Positions 41,076-50,968 of a stretch of 64,000 nucleotides of DNA are shown here, in pieces. The stretch's first letter is position 1. Every line of letters starts with the position of its first letter. Where the stretch lies: NCBI GenBank assembly GCA_965248495.1, contig CBDFJL010000003.1, positions 1,612,001 to 1,676,000 of the forward strand, read 5' to 3'. The notes under the pieces were generated by a model. The model was given only the letters and a program-made list of their open reading frames with translations, was not told the origin of the DNA and ran no database searches. The translations under genes and the position numbers were made by a program. The stretch comes from CAUYXS01 sp965248495. Its GTDB lineage: Bacteria; Chloroflexota; Dehalococcoidia; Lucifugimonadales; Australimonadaceae.

Positions 41076-41786
41076 ATGGGACAACCTAGCATTGGCTTGG
41101 TCCGCGCCACCGGCTTGACGCTCGTGGCCCTCGCAGTGGCGGTCGGTGTCGCGCTGGTCGGCATCTCGACGGTGACGACGGACGTACCGTTCGGACAGCT
41201 CCTCGTGGAGATCGCGCAGGACACCGGCTACACCGTCGGAATGGCCGCCGCAATCGCCGCGGGCGCGATGATCGCCATCGCCGGCGGCCTGCTCTACTCG
41301 GTGCTCCGGTGGTGGGACCCAGCGCTGGCCATGGTCGGCGCCATCGGGTTCGCCCTCGCGGGCCTGGTGCTCGCGGGTGTCGGGACTGCGGGCCTGGCTC
41401 TCGGCGACTCCGCCGCGGCCATGCTCTTGGTGACGAGCCCACAGGAGGCCGCGGCCCTGGCTACCAGCGCCGTGCCACTGGCACAGCTGATCGACAAGGG
41501 GTGGTACGTGGGCGCCACGACCTTCCTGCCGATGGGGCTTGGCGCGTTCGGCCTGGTGGTCGCGCGCTCGGGGATGATGCCCCGCGCGTTGGGCGCCGTG
41601 GCCATTGCCATCGCGGCGCTGCTGCCCTTCGCATGGGCAAATGATAGCGTCGCTACCGCGGGCGCCGGTGCGACCATTGCGTGGTTGGTGGCGATCGGCT
41701 CGTGGGTGATAGTCCAGGGCGTTCGGCAGTCGCCCATGGTGACCGTCGCGGCGCCGGACTTCGAGCAGGCACTCACCGCCAACTAG
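41076..41786 (+). CDS. multi-pass membrane protein (DUF4386-like)
   Basis: A 236-residue protein with about six hydrophobic segments (GLTLVALAVAVGVALVG; MAAAIAAGAMIAIAGGLLY; MVGAIGFALAGLVLAGVG; TTFLPMGLGAFGLVVA; ALGAVAIAIAALLPFAW; GAGATIAWLVAIGSWVIV). The stretch LVTSPQEAAALATSA then LIDKGWYVG resembles DUF4386-type proteins, though I am not certain. ATG 41076 follows GGGGGA by 5 nt. It lies 187 bp from the divergent enolase-superfamily gene and is followed by a strong hairpin. Function unknown. Confidence 0.7.
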   Translation: MGQPSIGLVRATGLTLVALAVAVGVALVGISTVTTDVPFGQLLVEIAQDTGYTVGMAAAIAAGAMIAIAGGLLYSVLRWWDPALAMVGAIGFALAGLVLAGVGTAGLALGDSAAAMLLVTSPQEAAALATSAVPLAQLIDKGWYVGATTFLPMGLGAFGLVVARSGMMPRALGAVAIAIAALLPFAWANDSVATAGAGATIAWLVAIGSWVIVQGVRQSPMVTVAAPDFEQALTAN

Positions 41787-41812
41787 AGTTGGCGGCTGAC
41801 TCAGGCGCTCTT

Positions 41813-41850
41813 CGATGGGGGCGGACCGCTGTGGCGGCCCGCCCCCATCG
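41813..41850 (+). terminator. long perfect hairpin, possible terminator without a T-run
   Basis: CGATGGGGGCGG (41813-41824) pairs exactly with CCGCCCCCATCG (41839-41850). The interior adds CCGC/GCGG around a TGTG loop. It lies 27 nt after the membrane protein stop. No T-run follows on the plus strand, so it may terminate inefficiently or protect the mRNA end. Confidence 0.55.
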
Positions 41851-42068
41851 CGTTCGTGGCCACGGCGGGCCATCGCGCGTCTGTCGCCCGAACCGCTCGG
41901 TCCCTCAGGACAGGCTCCGCGAAGGCCCGCTGGGTATCCGCACCAACCCGGCATCGCCTTCGGTGGACGCCTTCCGAGACCGATGGTAGAAAGAGACCAA
42001 ACCCCTGCCGCACTGGCGTCGTATCACTTAGTGATGGGCGTCGGAGGCGTGCTTGAGAAGACATCAGG

Positions 42069-42653
42069 TTGAACGAAGGCCTGCCAGAGCCGCCGGATTC
42101 CGTGCTCGTAGCTCGCGTCGTCCAGGGCGACAGTGCGTCGATGGACGAGCTGTACAGCCGCTACCGGCAGGCGGTGTTCAGCATGTGCTACGGCATCCTG
42201 CGCGATTACGGCTCGGCAGAGGACATCACGCAAGAGGTCTTCCTCTCGCTGTGGACCCGGGCCGCGTCCTTTGATCCTGAACGAGGGGTATTCCGCCACT
42301 GGTTCCTGCACCTCGCCCACAACCGCATTATCGATGAGTTGCGCAGGCGCCGTCGCCATGCCCAGCACGCTTCGGACCGCGAGCCGGAGGACGTGGCGCT
42401 GGGGCTGGTGGCGCCTGGCGATACGGCCGACATGGCGATCAGCGCCGTGATGTTCGGCGACGTGAAAGAGGTGCTGTTGATGCTCCCTGAGGAGCAGCGA
42501 GTGGCCGTGGTCATGGCCTACCTGCACGGCGCCACCCAACAGGAGATCGCGGACCGCACGGAGGTCCCATTGGGCACGGTGAAGACGAGGATCCGGCTCG
42601 GGCTCATCAAGCTGCGGCAATCGCTGCGGCAACCCATGGGCGAGGAGGCGTAA
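42069..42653 (+). CDS. ECF-type RNA polymerase sigma factor (SigK-like)
   Basis: A 194-residue sigma factor with region 2 (LYSRYRQAVFSMCYGILRDYGSAED then ITQEVFLSLW) and region 4 (LPEEQRVAVVMAYLHGATQQ, EIADRTEVPLGTVKTRIRLG). It has no region 3, so it belongs to the ECF group; the pairing with a RskA-type anti-sigma factor suggests SigK-like control. The start is TTG 42069, the first possible start after an in-frame stop at 42054. Translation appears coupled to the anti-sigma gene, whose GTG starts at the base after the TAA stop. Confidence 0.9.
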   Translation: MNEGLPEPPDSVLVARVVQGDSASMDELYSRYRQAVFSMCYGILRDYGSAEDITQEVFLSLWTRAASFDPERGVFRHWFLHLAHNRIIDELRRRRRHAQHASDREPEDVALGLVAPGDTADMAISAVMFGDVKEVLLMLPEEQRVAVVMAYLHGATQQEIADRTEVPLGTVKTRIRLGLIKLRQSLRQPMGEEA

Positions 42654-43478
42654 GTGGAGCGCGAGCCCAGCGACCCCATCGAGGCGCTGCTGCCCGGCTA
42701 CGCGCTGAATGCGCTTGACCCGGACGATCGCCTGCGCGTAGAGCGCGCGCTGGAGCGCGAGCCCCGCTATCAGGAGGTGCTTCGCGACTACCTGGAGGGC
42801 GCTGCCGCGCTGGCGCGGGGCTTCGAGTCCGTCGTGCCCTCCGCGTCGGTGAGGGCACGACCCGCGCCCCGTGATGCGGACACCTCGGGGGCGGACCTCC
42901 CATCGGTGGCCGCAGCCACGCCGGCTCCCCGCCGGGCGTGGGCCCTGCGAACGCTCAGCGGGGTGGCTGCCGTCCTCTTCGTCTCCATCGTTGGCTTCGG
43001 CGTCACGATGTCCATGCAGCAGGGCCGGATCGATGACCTCGAGACCGAAATGGCGGAAACGGAGCAGAGCGTGGAGGATCAGCGCACGTTGGCCTACTTC
43101 AGCACACTGCCCAACGTCGAGACAACGGTCATGAAGCCCGTGGCGACCCCGGTCTCCCTCGCTTCCGCAACGACCGTCGGGCCCCGCGCGATGCTCATGA
43201 TTGACCCTGACTCGAATGCCGCGCTACTGGTTGCGTTGAACCTAGACCCGCTTGGGCCCCAACAGGTCTACCGGACCTGGCTCTGGGACCGTGAGGGCCG
43301 TGCCACCCACCTGGCCTCCTTCGATGTCGACGCGTCCGGGTTCGCGCAGCTCTACATGCACGCGTCCGACGCCATGGAGGCGGGGCGTGGCATCAGCGTG
43401 GGGTCTGCGACGCTGAACGCAGGCACGGTGGCGGACGACAGGACCATCCTGGTGGGCCGCATCGACCAGGCTCAGTAG
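42654..43478 (+). CDS. RskA-type anti-sigma factor
   Basis: A 274-residue membrane protein. The N-terminal cytoplasmic part (IEALLPGYALNALDPDDRLRVE) is the usual anti-sigma-K start. One transmembrane segment lies near 99-121 (LSGVAAVLFVSIVGFGVTMSM), then a short coiled coil (IDDLETEMAETEQSVEDQ). The extracytoplasmic RskA domain follows, with VALNLDPLGPQQVYRTWLWD. It probably holds the preceding sigma factor inactive at the membrane until a signal leads to its degradation. It lacks the N-terminal HxxxCxxC zinc motif of ZAS-type anti-sigmas. GTG 42654 has GGAGG upstream. Confidence 0.88.
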   Translation: MEREPSDPIEALLPGYALNALDPDDRLRVERALEREPRYQEVLRDYLEGAAALARGFESVVPSASVRARPAPRDADTSGADLPSVAAATPAPRRAWALRTLSGVAAVLFVSIVGFGVTMSMQQGRIDDLETEMAETEQSVEDQRTLAYFSTLPNVETTVMKPVATPVSLASATTVGPRAMLMIDPDSNAALLVALNLDPLGPQQVYRTWLWDREGRATHLASFDVDASGFAQLYMHASDAMEAGRGISVGSATLNAGTVADDRTILVGRIDQAQ

Positions 43479-43579
43479 CCCGCTCGGGCTGGGCCAATCC
43501 ACCTTCTCACTTCACGCGTAGAACAAGGCAGAGGCACCGCTCTCAGAATCTCCTGATAGCCCCCTGCTTGGGAGTGATC

Positions 43580-43694
43580 GAGAGCACCGGCCCTCTCGTT
43601 GCGGTGTTCGGGTGGAGCCGGCTTGCCAAGGGCCGGGCGCCTCTCTCCGAAGGGTTGGGCCTATCCGCAACGGGAGGGCCACCTTGTGCCTCTC
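43580..43694. repeat. large imperfect palindrome / structured RNA candidate
   Basis: GGCCCTCTCGTTGCGG (43589-43604) is complementary to CCGCAACGGGAGGGCC (43665-43680) except one base. The arms extend to GAGAGCAC (43580-43587) and GTGCCTCTC (43686-43694). The interior folds further: TTCGG/CCGAA and CCGGC/GCCGG pairs flank a central loop on the minus strand. It fills the gap between the convergent anti-sigma and VOC genes. It matches no RNA family I know and has no T-run on either side. Confidence 0.5.
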
Positions 43695-43723
43695 ACTCCG
43701 CCGGTAGGCGCCTCCGCTTGAGG

Positions 43724-44089
43724 CTACGGGCTGGTCAGCAACTCCAGCGAGTGCCCGTTCGGGTCCGCGAAATAGACGCCGCGCCCCCCGCGCCGGTGAT
43801 TGATCTCGCCGTCGTCCTGGGCGAAGGGCTGTGAGCCGAACGTCGTGCCGGACTCCCGGATGCGCTCGAAGATCTGGTCGAACTCCTGCTCGCTGACCTG
43901 GAAGGCGTAGTGGTGGTGCTCGAAGTCCTCGCGATTGTCGAAGTCCATGCTGAAGTTGTCGTCGACCCGAACCGGAGCGAAGTGCCCCATTGGCCCTTCG
44001 TAGGTGAGGCCCATGACGTCGGCGAAGAACCTGGCGGATGCCTCTTTGTCTTTGGCGGGGACGATGGTGTGGTTGAGGTGGATTGCCAT
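43724..44089 (-). CDS. VOC family protein (glyoxalase/dioxygenase fold)
   Basis: A 121-residue single-module VOC protein: IHLNHTIVPAKDKEASARFF at the start (His6 a usual metal ligand), HHHYAFQVSEQEFDQIFERI in the middle, and FADPNGHSLELL at the end (Glu114 a usual ligand). Relatives include glyoxalase I, fosfomycin-resistance and extradiol enzymes. ATG 44089 has GAGG shortly upstream. A 389-codon frame reading through this region and beyond is a shadow. Substrate unknown. Confidence 0.85.
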   Translation of the reverse strand: MAIHLNHTIVPAKDKEASARFFADVMGLTYEGPMGHFAPVRVDDNFSMDFDNREDFEHHHYAFQVSEQEFDQIFERIRESGTTFGSQPFAQDDGEINHRRGGRGVYFADPNGHSLELLTSP

Positions 44090-44182
44090 GGCGCATACCT
44101 CGCTTCATCGGGGCGTTTTCAGGCAGGCTAAGGCGCAGGCCCATCGGCGTCAAGCGAGCGTTCGTCCCGGTGTCGCGAGCCG

Positions 44183-45334
44183 CTATGGCGTCGATGACGC
44201 GCCGAGGCGGGCCGGTGAAAAGGGATCGAGGGGGTAGTCGCTTTTGCCGCGGGCAATCAGCTGCGCCAGGTAGCGGCCGGTGACCAGACACGGGAGGATG
44301 CCCTTGCGCCCGTGCCCCGTCGCCAGGTAGAGCGCGCGCCAGCCGGGGACCGCGCCAATGATCGGGAGGCCGTCGCCGGAAATGGGCCGCAGGCACGCGG
44401 TGACGCGCTCGATCGCCAGGCCATCCGTGCGCGGCGCCAACCGCCGGGTCGCCTCGAGGATGCTTGCGGTGGCCTCGTCCGTCGTCTCTGCCGAGAAGCC
44501 GGCTTCCTCCTCGGTGGTCCCAGCGTAGATCGTGCCGTTGGGCTTCGGAAGCACGTATCCGCTGCCGTGGAAGATGGCGTGACGCGGCATCACCGGCGGG
44601 CCTTTGAGGTGCACGATTTGACCGCGCAGAGGGATAACCGGCACCTCCATGCCCATCCACGGCCCAGCCATCTGCGACCAAGGGCCCGCCGCGACCACGA
44701 CCGCCTGTCCCGCGTAACTGGCCGCGCCCGCGATGACTCCCGTCGCGCGATCGCCCTCGCGAAGCAGACCCGTGACCTCGCCTCGAACAATCGAGGCGCC
44801 GTTGCTCTCCGCCGCGCCCGCCAACGCACGGGCGAATGGCGCGGTCTCGACCTGCGCTTCCTTAGTGTGAATGGCGCCGAGGACCCCTGCCGGAAGCCAC
44901 GAGTCGATCGCCGCGACGGCGACGGCGTCTAGCCACTCGGCGGGCATGCCGATGCCGCGCTGGAGGTCGACCTGCGGCTGTAACGCCTCCGCCTCGGCCT
45001 CGTCAAACGCCGGACGCAGGACCGTCGTATCGGCCAGGTCGTAGTCGATCCCGGACTCCTCCAGCAGCGCGGGGGCCATGCTGCGGTGCAGGCGCAGCCC
45101 CTCGGCGCAGAACTCGGCGAAGGGGTCGGCGCCAGCCATCGCGGGGTCGAGCTGCGAGCGGCCTGCGGGGCTTAGCTCCCCCGCGGCCGTGCCCGAGGCG
45201 TTGGTGGCGACGCCGTCGCGCTCCACGATGATGACGCGGGCGTGGTGGTCCGCACCGAGGAAGAAGGCGACGGCGGTCCCAATGACTCCACCGCCGACGA
45301 TGATGACATCGGCTGAGCGCGCATCCGACGTCAT
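44183..45334 (-). CDS. FAD-dependent oxidoreductase (glycine/D-amino acid oxidase, ThiO-like)
   Basis: A 383-residue DAO-family flavoenzyme. FAD-binding ADVIIVGGGVIGTAVAFFL (about 8-26), then GTAAGELSPAGR where the flavin lies, VVVAAGPWSQ in the middle and RPISGDGLPIIGAVPGW..YLATGHGRKGI at the end. ThiO oxidises glycine for thiamine synthesis and DadA/SoxB relatives oxidise other amino acids; no thi genes are near, so the substrate is open. ATG 45334 overlaps the upstream dUTPase-like gene through ATGA. Confidence 0.87.
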   Translation of the reverse strand: MTSDARSADVIIVGGGVIGTAVAFFLGADHHARVIIVERDGVATNASGTAAGELSPAGRSQLDPAMAGADPFAEFCAEGLRLHRSMAPALLEESGIDYDLADTTVLRPAFDEAEAEALQPQVDLQRGIGMPAEWLDAVAVAAIDSWLPAGVLGAIHTKEAQVETAPFARALAGAAESNGASIVRGEVTGLLREGDRATGVIAGAASYAGQAVVVAAGPWSQMAGPWMGMEVPVIPLRGQIVHLKGPPVMPRHAIFHGSGYVLPKPNGTIYAGTTEEEAGFSAETTDEATASILEATRRLAPRTDGLAIERVTACLRPISGDGLPIIGAVPGWRALYLATGHGRKGILPCLVTGRYLAQLIARGKSDYPLDPFSPARLGASSTP

Positions 45335-45849
45335 CCGGATAGGCGCTCGCCCTGGTATTGGCCGGCGTAGGGCATGGCCGTGGCAGCGTCCAGTGTCAGG
45401 AAGACCAGCTGGAGTATTCGTGCGCCTTGCGCGACGCGGAACCCCGCTTGGTTGTACACGACCATGAGCGCCTGGGAGCGTCCCTGGTACCCGGCGTCCC
45501 ATACGGCGTTGTGCACCGCGACGCCGCTGCGCAGCAGACTGGAACGCGGCTTGCCGAGCGCCATGACGTGTTCGGGCAAGCGGACCGCCTCGCTCAGCGT
45601 CACTAGGTAGGGGCCAGGTGGCAGGTCGACGTAGCCTTCCCCATCGAAGGTCAGCACGCTGGTGTCGGGCAGCCGGCGCTCGACGTTGGAGCGTCCGATG
45701 CGCCCGCCGGAGCCGTAGGTCGCGACGGTGTCGAGTGTCATGTCGAAGCCGTTCGCCTGCAGCTGGGCGTCGAGATCGGAGTAGCCGGACACGAGGGGTT
45801 CGGGGGACTCGATGAGCGCCTTGATTTGCTGATGGGAGAGGACGCTCAA
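45331..45849 (-). CDS. dUTPase/dCTP deaminase family protein
   Basis: A 172-residue trimeric dUTPase-fold protein: VLSHQQIKALIESPEPLVSG at the start, LGKPRSSLLRSGVAVHNAV (the phosphate-binding Ser-Ser-Leu-hydrophobic-Arg motif) and WDAGYQGRSQALMVVYNQAG. The WDAGYxG segment is closer to archaeal-type dUTPase/DCD-DUT proteins than to E. coli Dut. It keeps uracil out of DNA and supplies dUMP. It has its own divergent promoter region facing the DUF5679 gene. Confidence 0.85.
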   Translation of the reverse strand: MSVLSHQQIKALIESPEPLVSGYSDLDAQLQANGFDMTLDTVATYGSGGRIGRSNVERRLPDTSVLTFDGEGYVDLPPGPYLVTLSEAVRLPEHVMALGKPRSSLLRSGVAVHNAVWDAGYQGRSQALMVVYNQAGFRVAQGARILQLVFLTLDAATAMPYAGQYQGERLSG

Positions 45850-46146
45850 AAGGCACCGCCGGAGGGAATCGTCGGCATGGTAGAGGAGGAGGTGGAGGGT
45901 GTCAAAACGTGACGAGGGCCGGTATGGTTGTGGTTCGCCCAGCCTCCTACAGGGGGCGTCCAGTTTGCTGGTTTTCCATTTGCGATATCCGTCGCCAGGC
46001 GACCTGCTTGGGCTGGATGCTTACGGATTACGCCTATGAGAGAGCAGTCCAAAGTCCCATGGATTTCGCTTGACTCCGGTTCCGTTCAACTCCTAGCATC
46101 ACCGTTGGCGCCAAACCCCCAACCCCACTTCGGAGGAGCGTTCCCA

Positions 46147-46290
46147 ATGATCGGTTACTGCATGAAATGCCGCGGCGAAGTCGAGATGCAAGAGACGAAG
46201 ACGGTCATGATGAAGAACGGACGCCCAGCGACCGAGGGGCGGTGCCCAGCCTGCAGCACCAGGATGTATCGACTGGGGAAAGAGCGCTAG
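46147..46290 (+). CDS. DUF5679 small zinc-ribbon protein
   Basis: A 47-residue protein with two CxxC knuckles, YCMKC (5-8) and CPAC (33-36), separated by VMMKNGRPATEG. This matches the DUF5679 pattern. ATG 46147 has GGAGGAG 8 nt upstream, and a strong terminator follows at 46311, so it is a real single-gene unit. The longer in-frame open region upstream (from 45928) is not coding. Such small zinc ribbons may bind RNA or protein; no function is established. Confidence 0.85.
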   Translation: MIGYCMKCRGEVEMQETKTVMMKNGRPATEGRCPACSTRMYRLGKER

Positions 46291-46310
46291 GCGCCACGGA
46301 ACGATGAGCG

Positions 46311-46337
46311 AAGGGGCCCGCCCGGCGGGCCCCTTTT
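46311..46337 (+). terminator. rho-independent terminator after the DUF5679 gene
   Basis: AAGGGGCCCGCC (46311-46322) pairs with GGCGGGCCCCTT (46324-46335) and is followed by more T. It is 20 nt after the stop. Confidence 0.85.
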
Positions 46338-46410
46338 CGTTGCTCGGGCGAGCGACCGGGAAACGCCGCCATTCGGCGGATTCAGGCAAGGTCGCGGCCC
46401 CGCGGACGGC

Positions 46411-46416
46411 TATAAT
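46411..46416 (+). promoter_or_regulatory. -10 element of the lgt promoter
   Basis: A perfect TATAAT stands in GC-rich surroundings 41 nt before the lgt start. No good -35 is found 16-18 nt upstream (sequence around 46387-46393 is CAAGGTC), so it may rely on an activator or an extended contact. Confidence 0.5.
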
Positions 46417-46457
46417 AGCGGGGTCGTCGAAGGTGGCCGAGCACGGGAGGCTTGGGC

Positions 46458-47405
46458 GTGGATATCACCCTACGGGGCGTCGAGATTGGCGGGCTTCAGA
46501 TTCGCTTCTATTCGGTAGCGATCCTGCTGGGGCTGTTCGCCGGTATAGCGCTGGGCCAGTGGCTGGCGAAGCGCTATCGCGAGGACCCAGCGCACGCGGT
46601 GAACATCGCAGTGCTCGGGGCCATCTTCGGCATCATCGGCGCGCGCCTCTACCACGTATTCGACCAGCAGGAGTGGCCGCGCTACCGCGACAACCCTGCC
46701 GAAATCTTCGCGGTGTGGAATGGTGGCATCGGCATCTTCGGAGCCTTTGTCGGCGCAGTCTTCGCGCTCGTCGTCTACACGTACTTCAAGGCCGAGCTCC
46801 GCCGCTACGCATCGGTCCCGTTCAGCGTGCCGGTTTTGGTGCGCCGCCGACCACCGGTGAGCACCATCAACTGGCTGGACATAGCGGCGCCGGCCTTCCT
46901 GCTGGGCCAGGCCATCGGGCGCTGGGGCAACTACTTCAACCAGGAGCTGTTCGGGAAGCCGACGGACCTGCCCTGGGCCGTGACCATCCCGACTGACCAG
47001 GTGGCCAGGGAGGCGCCCGAGTTCCTCGGTTTCAACACGTTCCACCCGCTGTTCGCCTACGAGTCGCTGCTGAACTTCCTGGGCGTCGCGATAATCGTGT
47101 TCGTGATCTTCCGGCTGGGTCCGCGGCTGCGCCCGGGGGACTCGCTGTCCATGTACATGATGTGGTACCCGGTCGTCCGCTTTTCGCTGGAGTTCCTGCG
47201 CACGGACCCGTGGGAGCAGGGGGGAATCCCCATGGCCCAGATCGTGTCCGTGGCCATGTTCGCGTTTGGCGCCGGCTCATTTGCCTACCGCCACCTGCGT
47301 GCGGCCCCGGAGCCCAAGGCGGCGCTGCCGGGCGACGGAGCCCCACGCTCTCGGTCGGCCGAGCGCCGCCGCCGTCGGCGGACACCGCAGGATAACGGTG
47401 CCTGA
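46458..47405 (+). CDS. lgt: prolipoprotein diacylglyceryl transferase
   Basis: A 315-residue membrane enzyme that attaches diacylglycerol to the lipobox Cys of prolipoproteins. The Lgt signature GRWGNYFNQELFG is present, with IGARLYHV and WNGGIGIFGAFVG in earlier segments; about seven membrane segments fit the family. The C-terminal tail is basic (RRRRRRTPQ). GTG 46458 lies 7 nt after GGGAGG; the TTG at 46452 is too close. Several predicted lipoproteins in this window are its likely substrates. It overlaps the epimerase gene by 8 nt. Confidence 0.93.
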   Translation: MDITLRGVEIGGLQIRFYSVAILLGLFAGIALGQWLAKRYREDPAHAVNIAVLGAIFGIIGARLYHVFDQQEWPRYRDNPAEIFAVWNGGIGIFGAFVGAVFALVVYTYFKAELRRYASVPFSVPVLVRRRPPVSTINWLDIAAPAFLLGQAIGRWGNYFNQELFGKPTDLPWAVTIPTDQVAREAPEFLGFNTFHPLFAYESLLNFLGVAIIVFVIFRLGPRLRPGDSLSMYMMWYPVVRFSLEFLRTDPWEQGGIPMAQIVSVAMFAFGAGSFAYRHLRAAPEPKAALPGDGAPRSRSAERRRRRRTPQDNGA

Positions 47406-48333
47406 CCCGGCGCGAGTGCTGGTGACCGGAGGCGCTGGGCTCATCGGGTCCCACTTGGTCGATGCGCTCGTGGAGCGTGGGTACGAGACTGCCGTCCTCG
47501 ACTCACTGGCCAGCGGCAGCGAAGCTAACCTCAATAGCAAAGCGACCTCGTATCGCGTCGACATTCGAGATGCGGCAGGCGTTGACCAGGCCTTCGCCGA
47601 GTTTCGCCCCGAGGCGGTGAGCCACCACGCGGCGCAGGTCAGCGTTTCCGCCTCGGCACGCGACCCCAAAGCCGACGCTGACGTCAACATCGGCGGGTCG
47701 CTGACCATCCTCGATGCATGCCTGCGCCACGGGGTCCGGCACCTCACCTTCGCATCCACGGGAGGTGCCCTCTACGGCGAGCCGGACGCTGTCCCGTGCG
47801 ACGAGGCCACCCCGATTCGCCCGCTGTCACCCTATGGCGCTGCGAAGGCCGCCGTCGAGGGCTACCTGTGGGTCTACCGGCAGACCTGGGGCTTGCCCTG
47901 TGTCGCGCTCAGGTACGCCAACGTCTACGGGCCGCGCCAGTCGTCCGATGGCGAGGCCGGGGTCGTCGCCATCTTCGCCGCGCGCATGCTTCGGGGTGAG
48001 GCGCCGGTGGTCTTTGGCACCGGCGAGGCCCTGCGCGACTACGTCTACGTTGGCGACGTGGTCGCGGCGAACCTGTCTGCGGTCGAGCGGGGTTTCGTCG
48101 GCGCCTACAACGTGGGCACCGGCGTGACCACCTCGGTCAACGAGATCGCCGCGCTGGTCGCGGATGCCACGGGGTACGGGGGGCCCATCGAGCACGCGCC
48201 CGCAAGGCCCGGCGACGTGGAGCGCATCGCGTTGGACGCCTCAGCGTTTGGCCGGGAGGCCGGTTGGCGGCCGCTGATGGGGCTGCGCGAGGGCATCGAG
48301 CGCACGGTCGCGCACCTGCGTACCGCGGGCTAG
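47398..48333 (+). CDS. NAD-dependent nucleotide-sugar epimerase/dehydratase
   Basis: A 311-residue extended SDR enzyme resembling UDP-glucose 4-epimerase. NAD-binding VLVTGGAGLIGSHLVDAL (about 7-24), a Thr/Ser-rich ASTGGALYGEP and the catalytic Tyr-x3-Lys in SPYGAAKA, then ALRYANVYGPRQ and VFGTGEALRDYVYVGDVV. GTG 47398 overlaps lgt, indicating co-translation. It probably feeds cell-envelope glycans. Its stop lies 3 nt from the convergent glmS stop. Confidence 0.88.
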   Translation: MPDPARVLVTGGAGLIGSHLVDALVERGYETAVLDSLASGSEANLNSKATSYRVDIRDAAGVDQAFAEFRPEAVSHHAAQVSVSASARDPKADADVNIGGSLTILDACLRHGVRHLTFASTGGALYGEPDAVPCDEATPIRPLSPYGAAKAAVEGYLWVYRQTWGLPCVALRYANVYGPRQSSDGEAGVVAIFAARMLRGEAPVVFGTGEALRDYVYVGDVVAANLSAVERGFVGAYNVGTGVTTSVNEIAALVADATGYGGPIEHAPARPGDVERIALDASAFGREAGWRPLMGLREGIERTVAHLRTAG

Positions 48334-48336
48334 GGC

Positions 48337-50181
<1,845 letters not shown>

Positions 50182-50226
50182 TGCGCCGAACAGCGTAGCA
50201 GGCGCTCAGCGGCGGGGGAAAGCTGG

Positions 50227-50964
50227 CTAGTCCTCCTCGGGCAGAAGGCTTGCGGCGGCCTCATCGACAATCCACGTGACGTCGCCGTCGCCCGCGCGCA
50301 CGAGCGAAGCGGGCACGACCGTCGTCTCGGGTTCGGGATGCAACACCTGGCGGAGGGCGCGGGCCTTGTTCTCGCCCACGACGAAGAACAGGGCCCGCCG
50401 GGCATCGTTGATCAAAGTGATCGTGGCGGTGATGCGCACGGTGCCTGAGGAGAGATGGTTGGCCGCGAAGAGCGCGTTTCGCTCGCCGATGGCCGGCGAG
50501 CCGGGGAACAATGAGGCCGTGTGTCCGTCCTCCCCGAGCCCAAGCAGAATCAGGTCCATTCGGGGCTCGGCCCCTTGCGCAAAGAGCGCTCTGAGCGCCC
50601 GTTCCGCGAGCCCGGCCGATTCCTCCGGTGTCACCCCTTCGGTGACGATGGGCCAGACGTTGGCCGCGGGCACGGCGACGTGGGCCAGGAGCTCCTCATG
50701 GGCGAGGCGCCCGTTGCTGCCGGGGTCGGTGGGAGGCACCCAGCGCTCGTCGCCCCAGAAGACGTGGGTACGCTCCCATGGCATCCGCTCCAGGTAGGGA
50801 GGCCGAGCGAGTGTCCGGTAGAGCAGGGTAGGGGTCGAGCCGCCGGAGAGGGCTACGACGAAGCGGCCGCTCTTCTCGACGCTCTGAATCGCCGCGCCCA
50901 GAACGGCGTCGGCGGCCGCACTCGCCGCCGCCTGTGCTGTCGGCAGGACCAAGATGTCGGGCAT
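50227..50964 (-). CDS. pgl: 6-phosphogluconolactonase
   Basis: A 245-residue SIS-like lactonase that hydrolyses 6-phosphogluconolactone. FVVALSGGSTPTLLYRTLA, FWGDERWVPPTDPGSN and LGLGEDGHTASLFPGSP are the family's conserved blocks. It starts 4 nt after the zwf stop, directly in pathway order, and is followed by glmS. The frame is open far upstream but overlaps zwf. Confidence 0.93.
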   Translation of the reverse strand: MPDILVLPTAQAAASAAADAVLGAAIQSVEKSGRFVVALSGGSTPTLLYRTLARPPYLERMPWERTHVFWGDERWVPPTDPGSNGRLAHEELLAHVAVPAANVWPIVTEGVTPEESAGLAERALRALFAQGAEPRMDLILLGLGEDGHTASLFPGSPAIGERNALFAANHLSSGTVRITATITLINDARRALFFVVGENKARALRQVLHPEPETTVVPASLVRAGDGDVTWIVDEAAASLLPEED

Positions 50965-50968
50965 GGCG

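Noticed and set aside
43512..44681. 389-codon minus-strand frame covering the palindrome and VOC gene
   Set aside because: It crosses the VOC gene in another frame and its C-terminal part translates the palindrome; no domain is visible.
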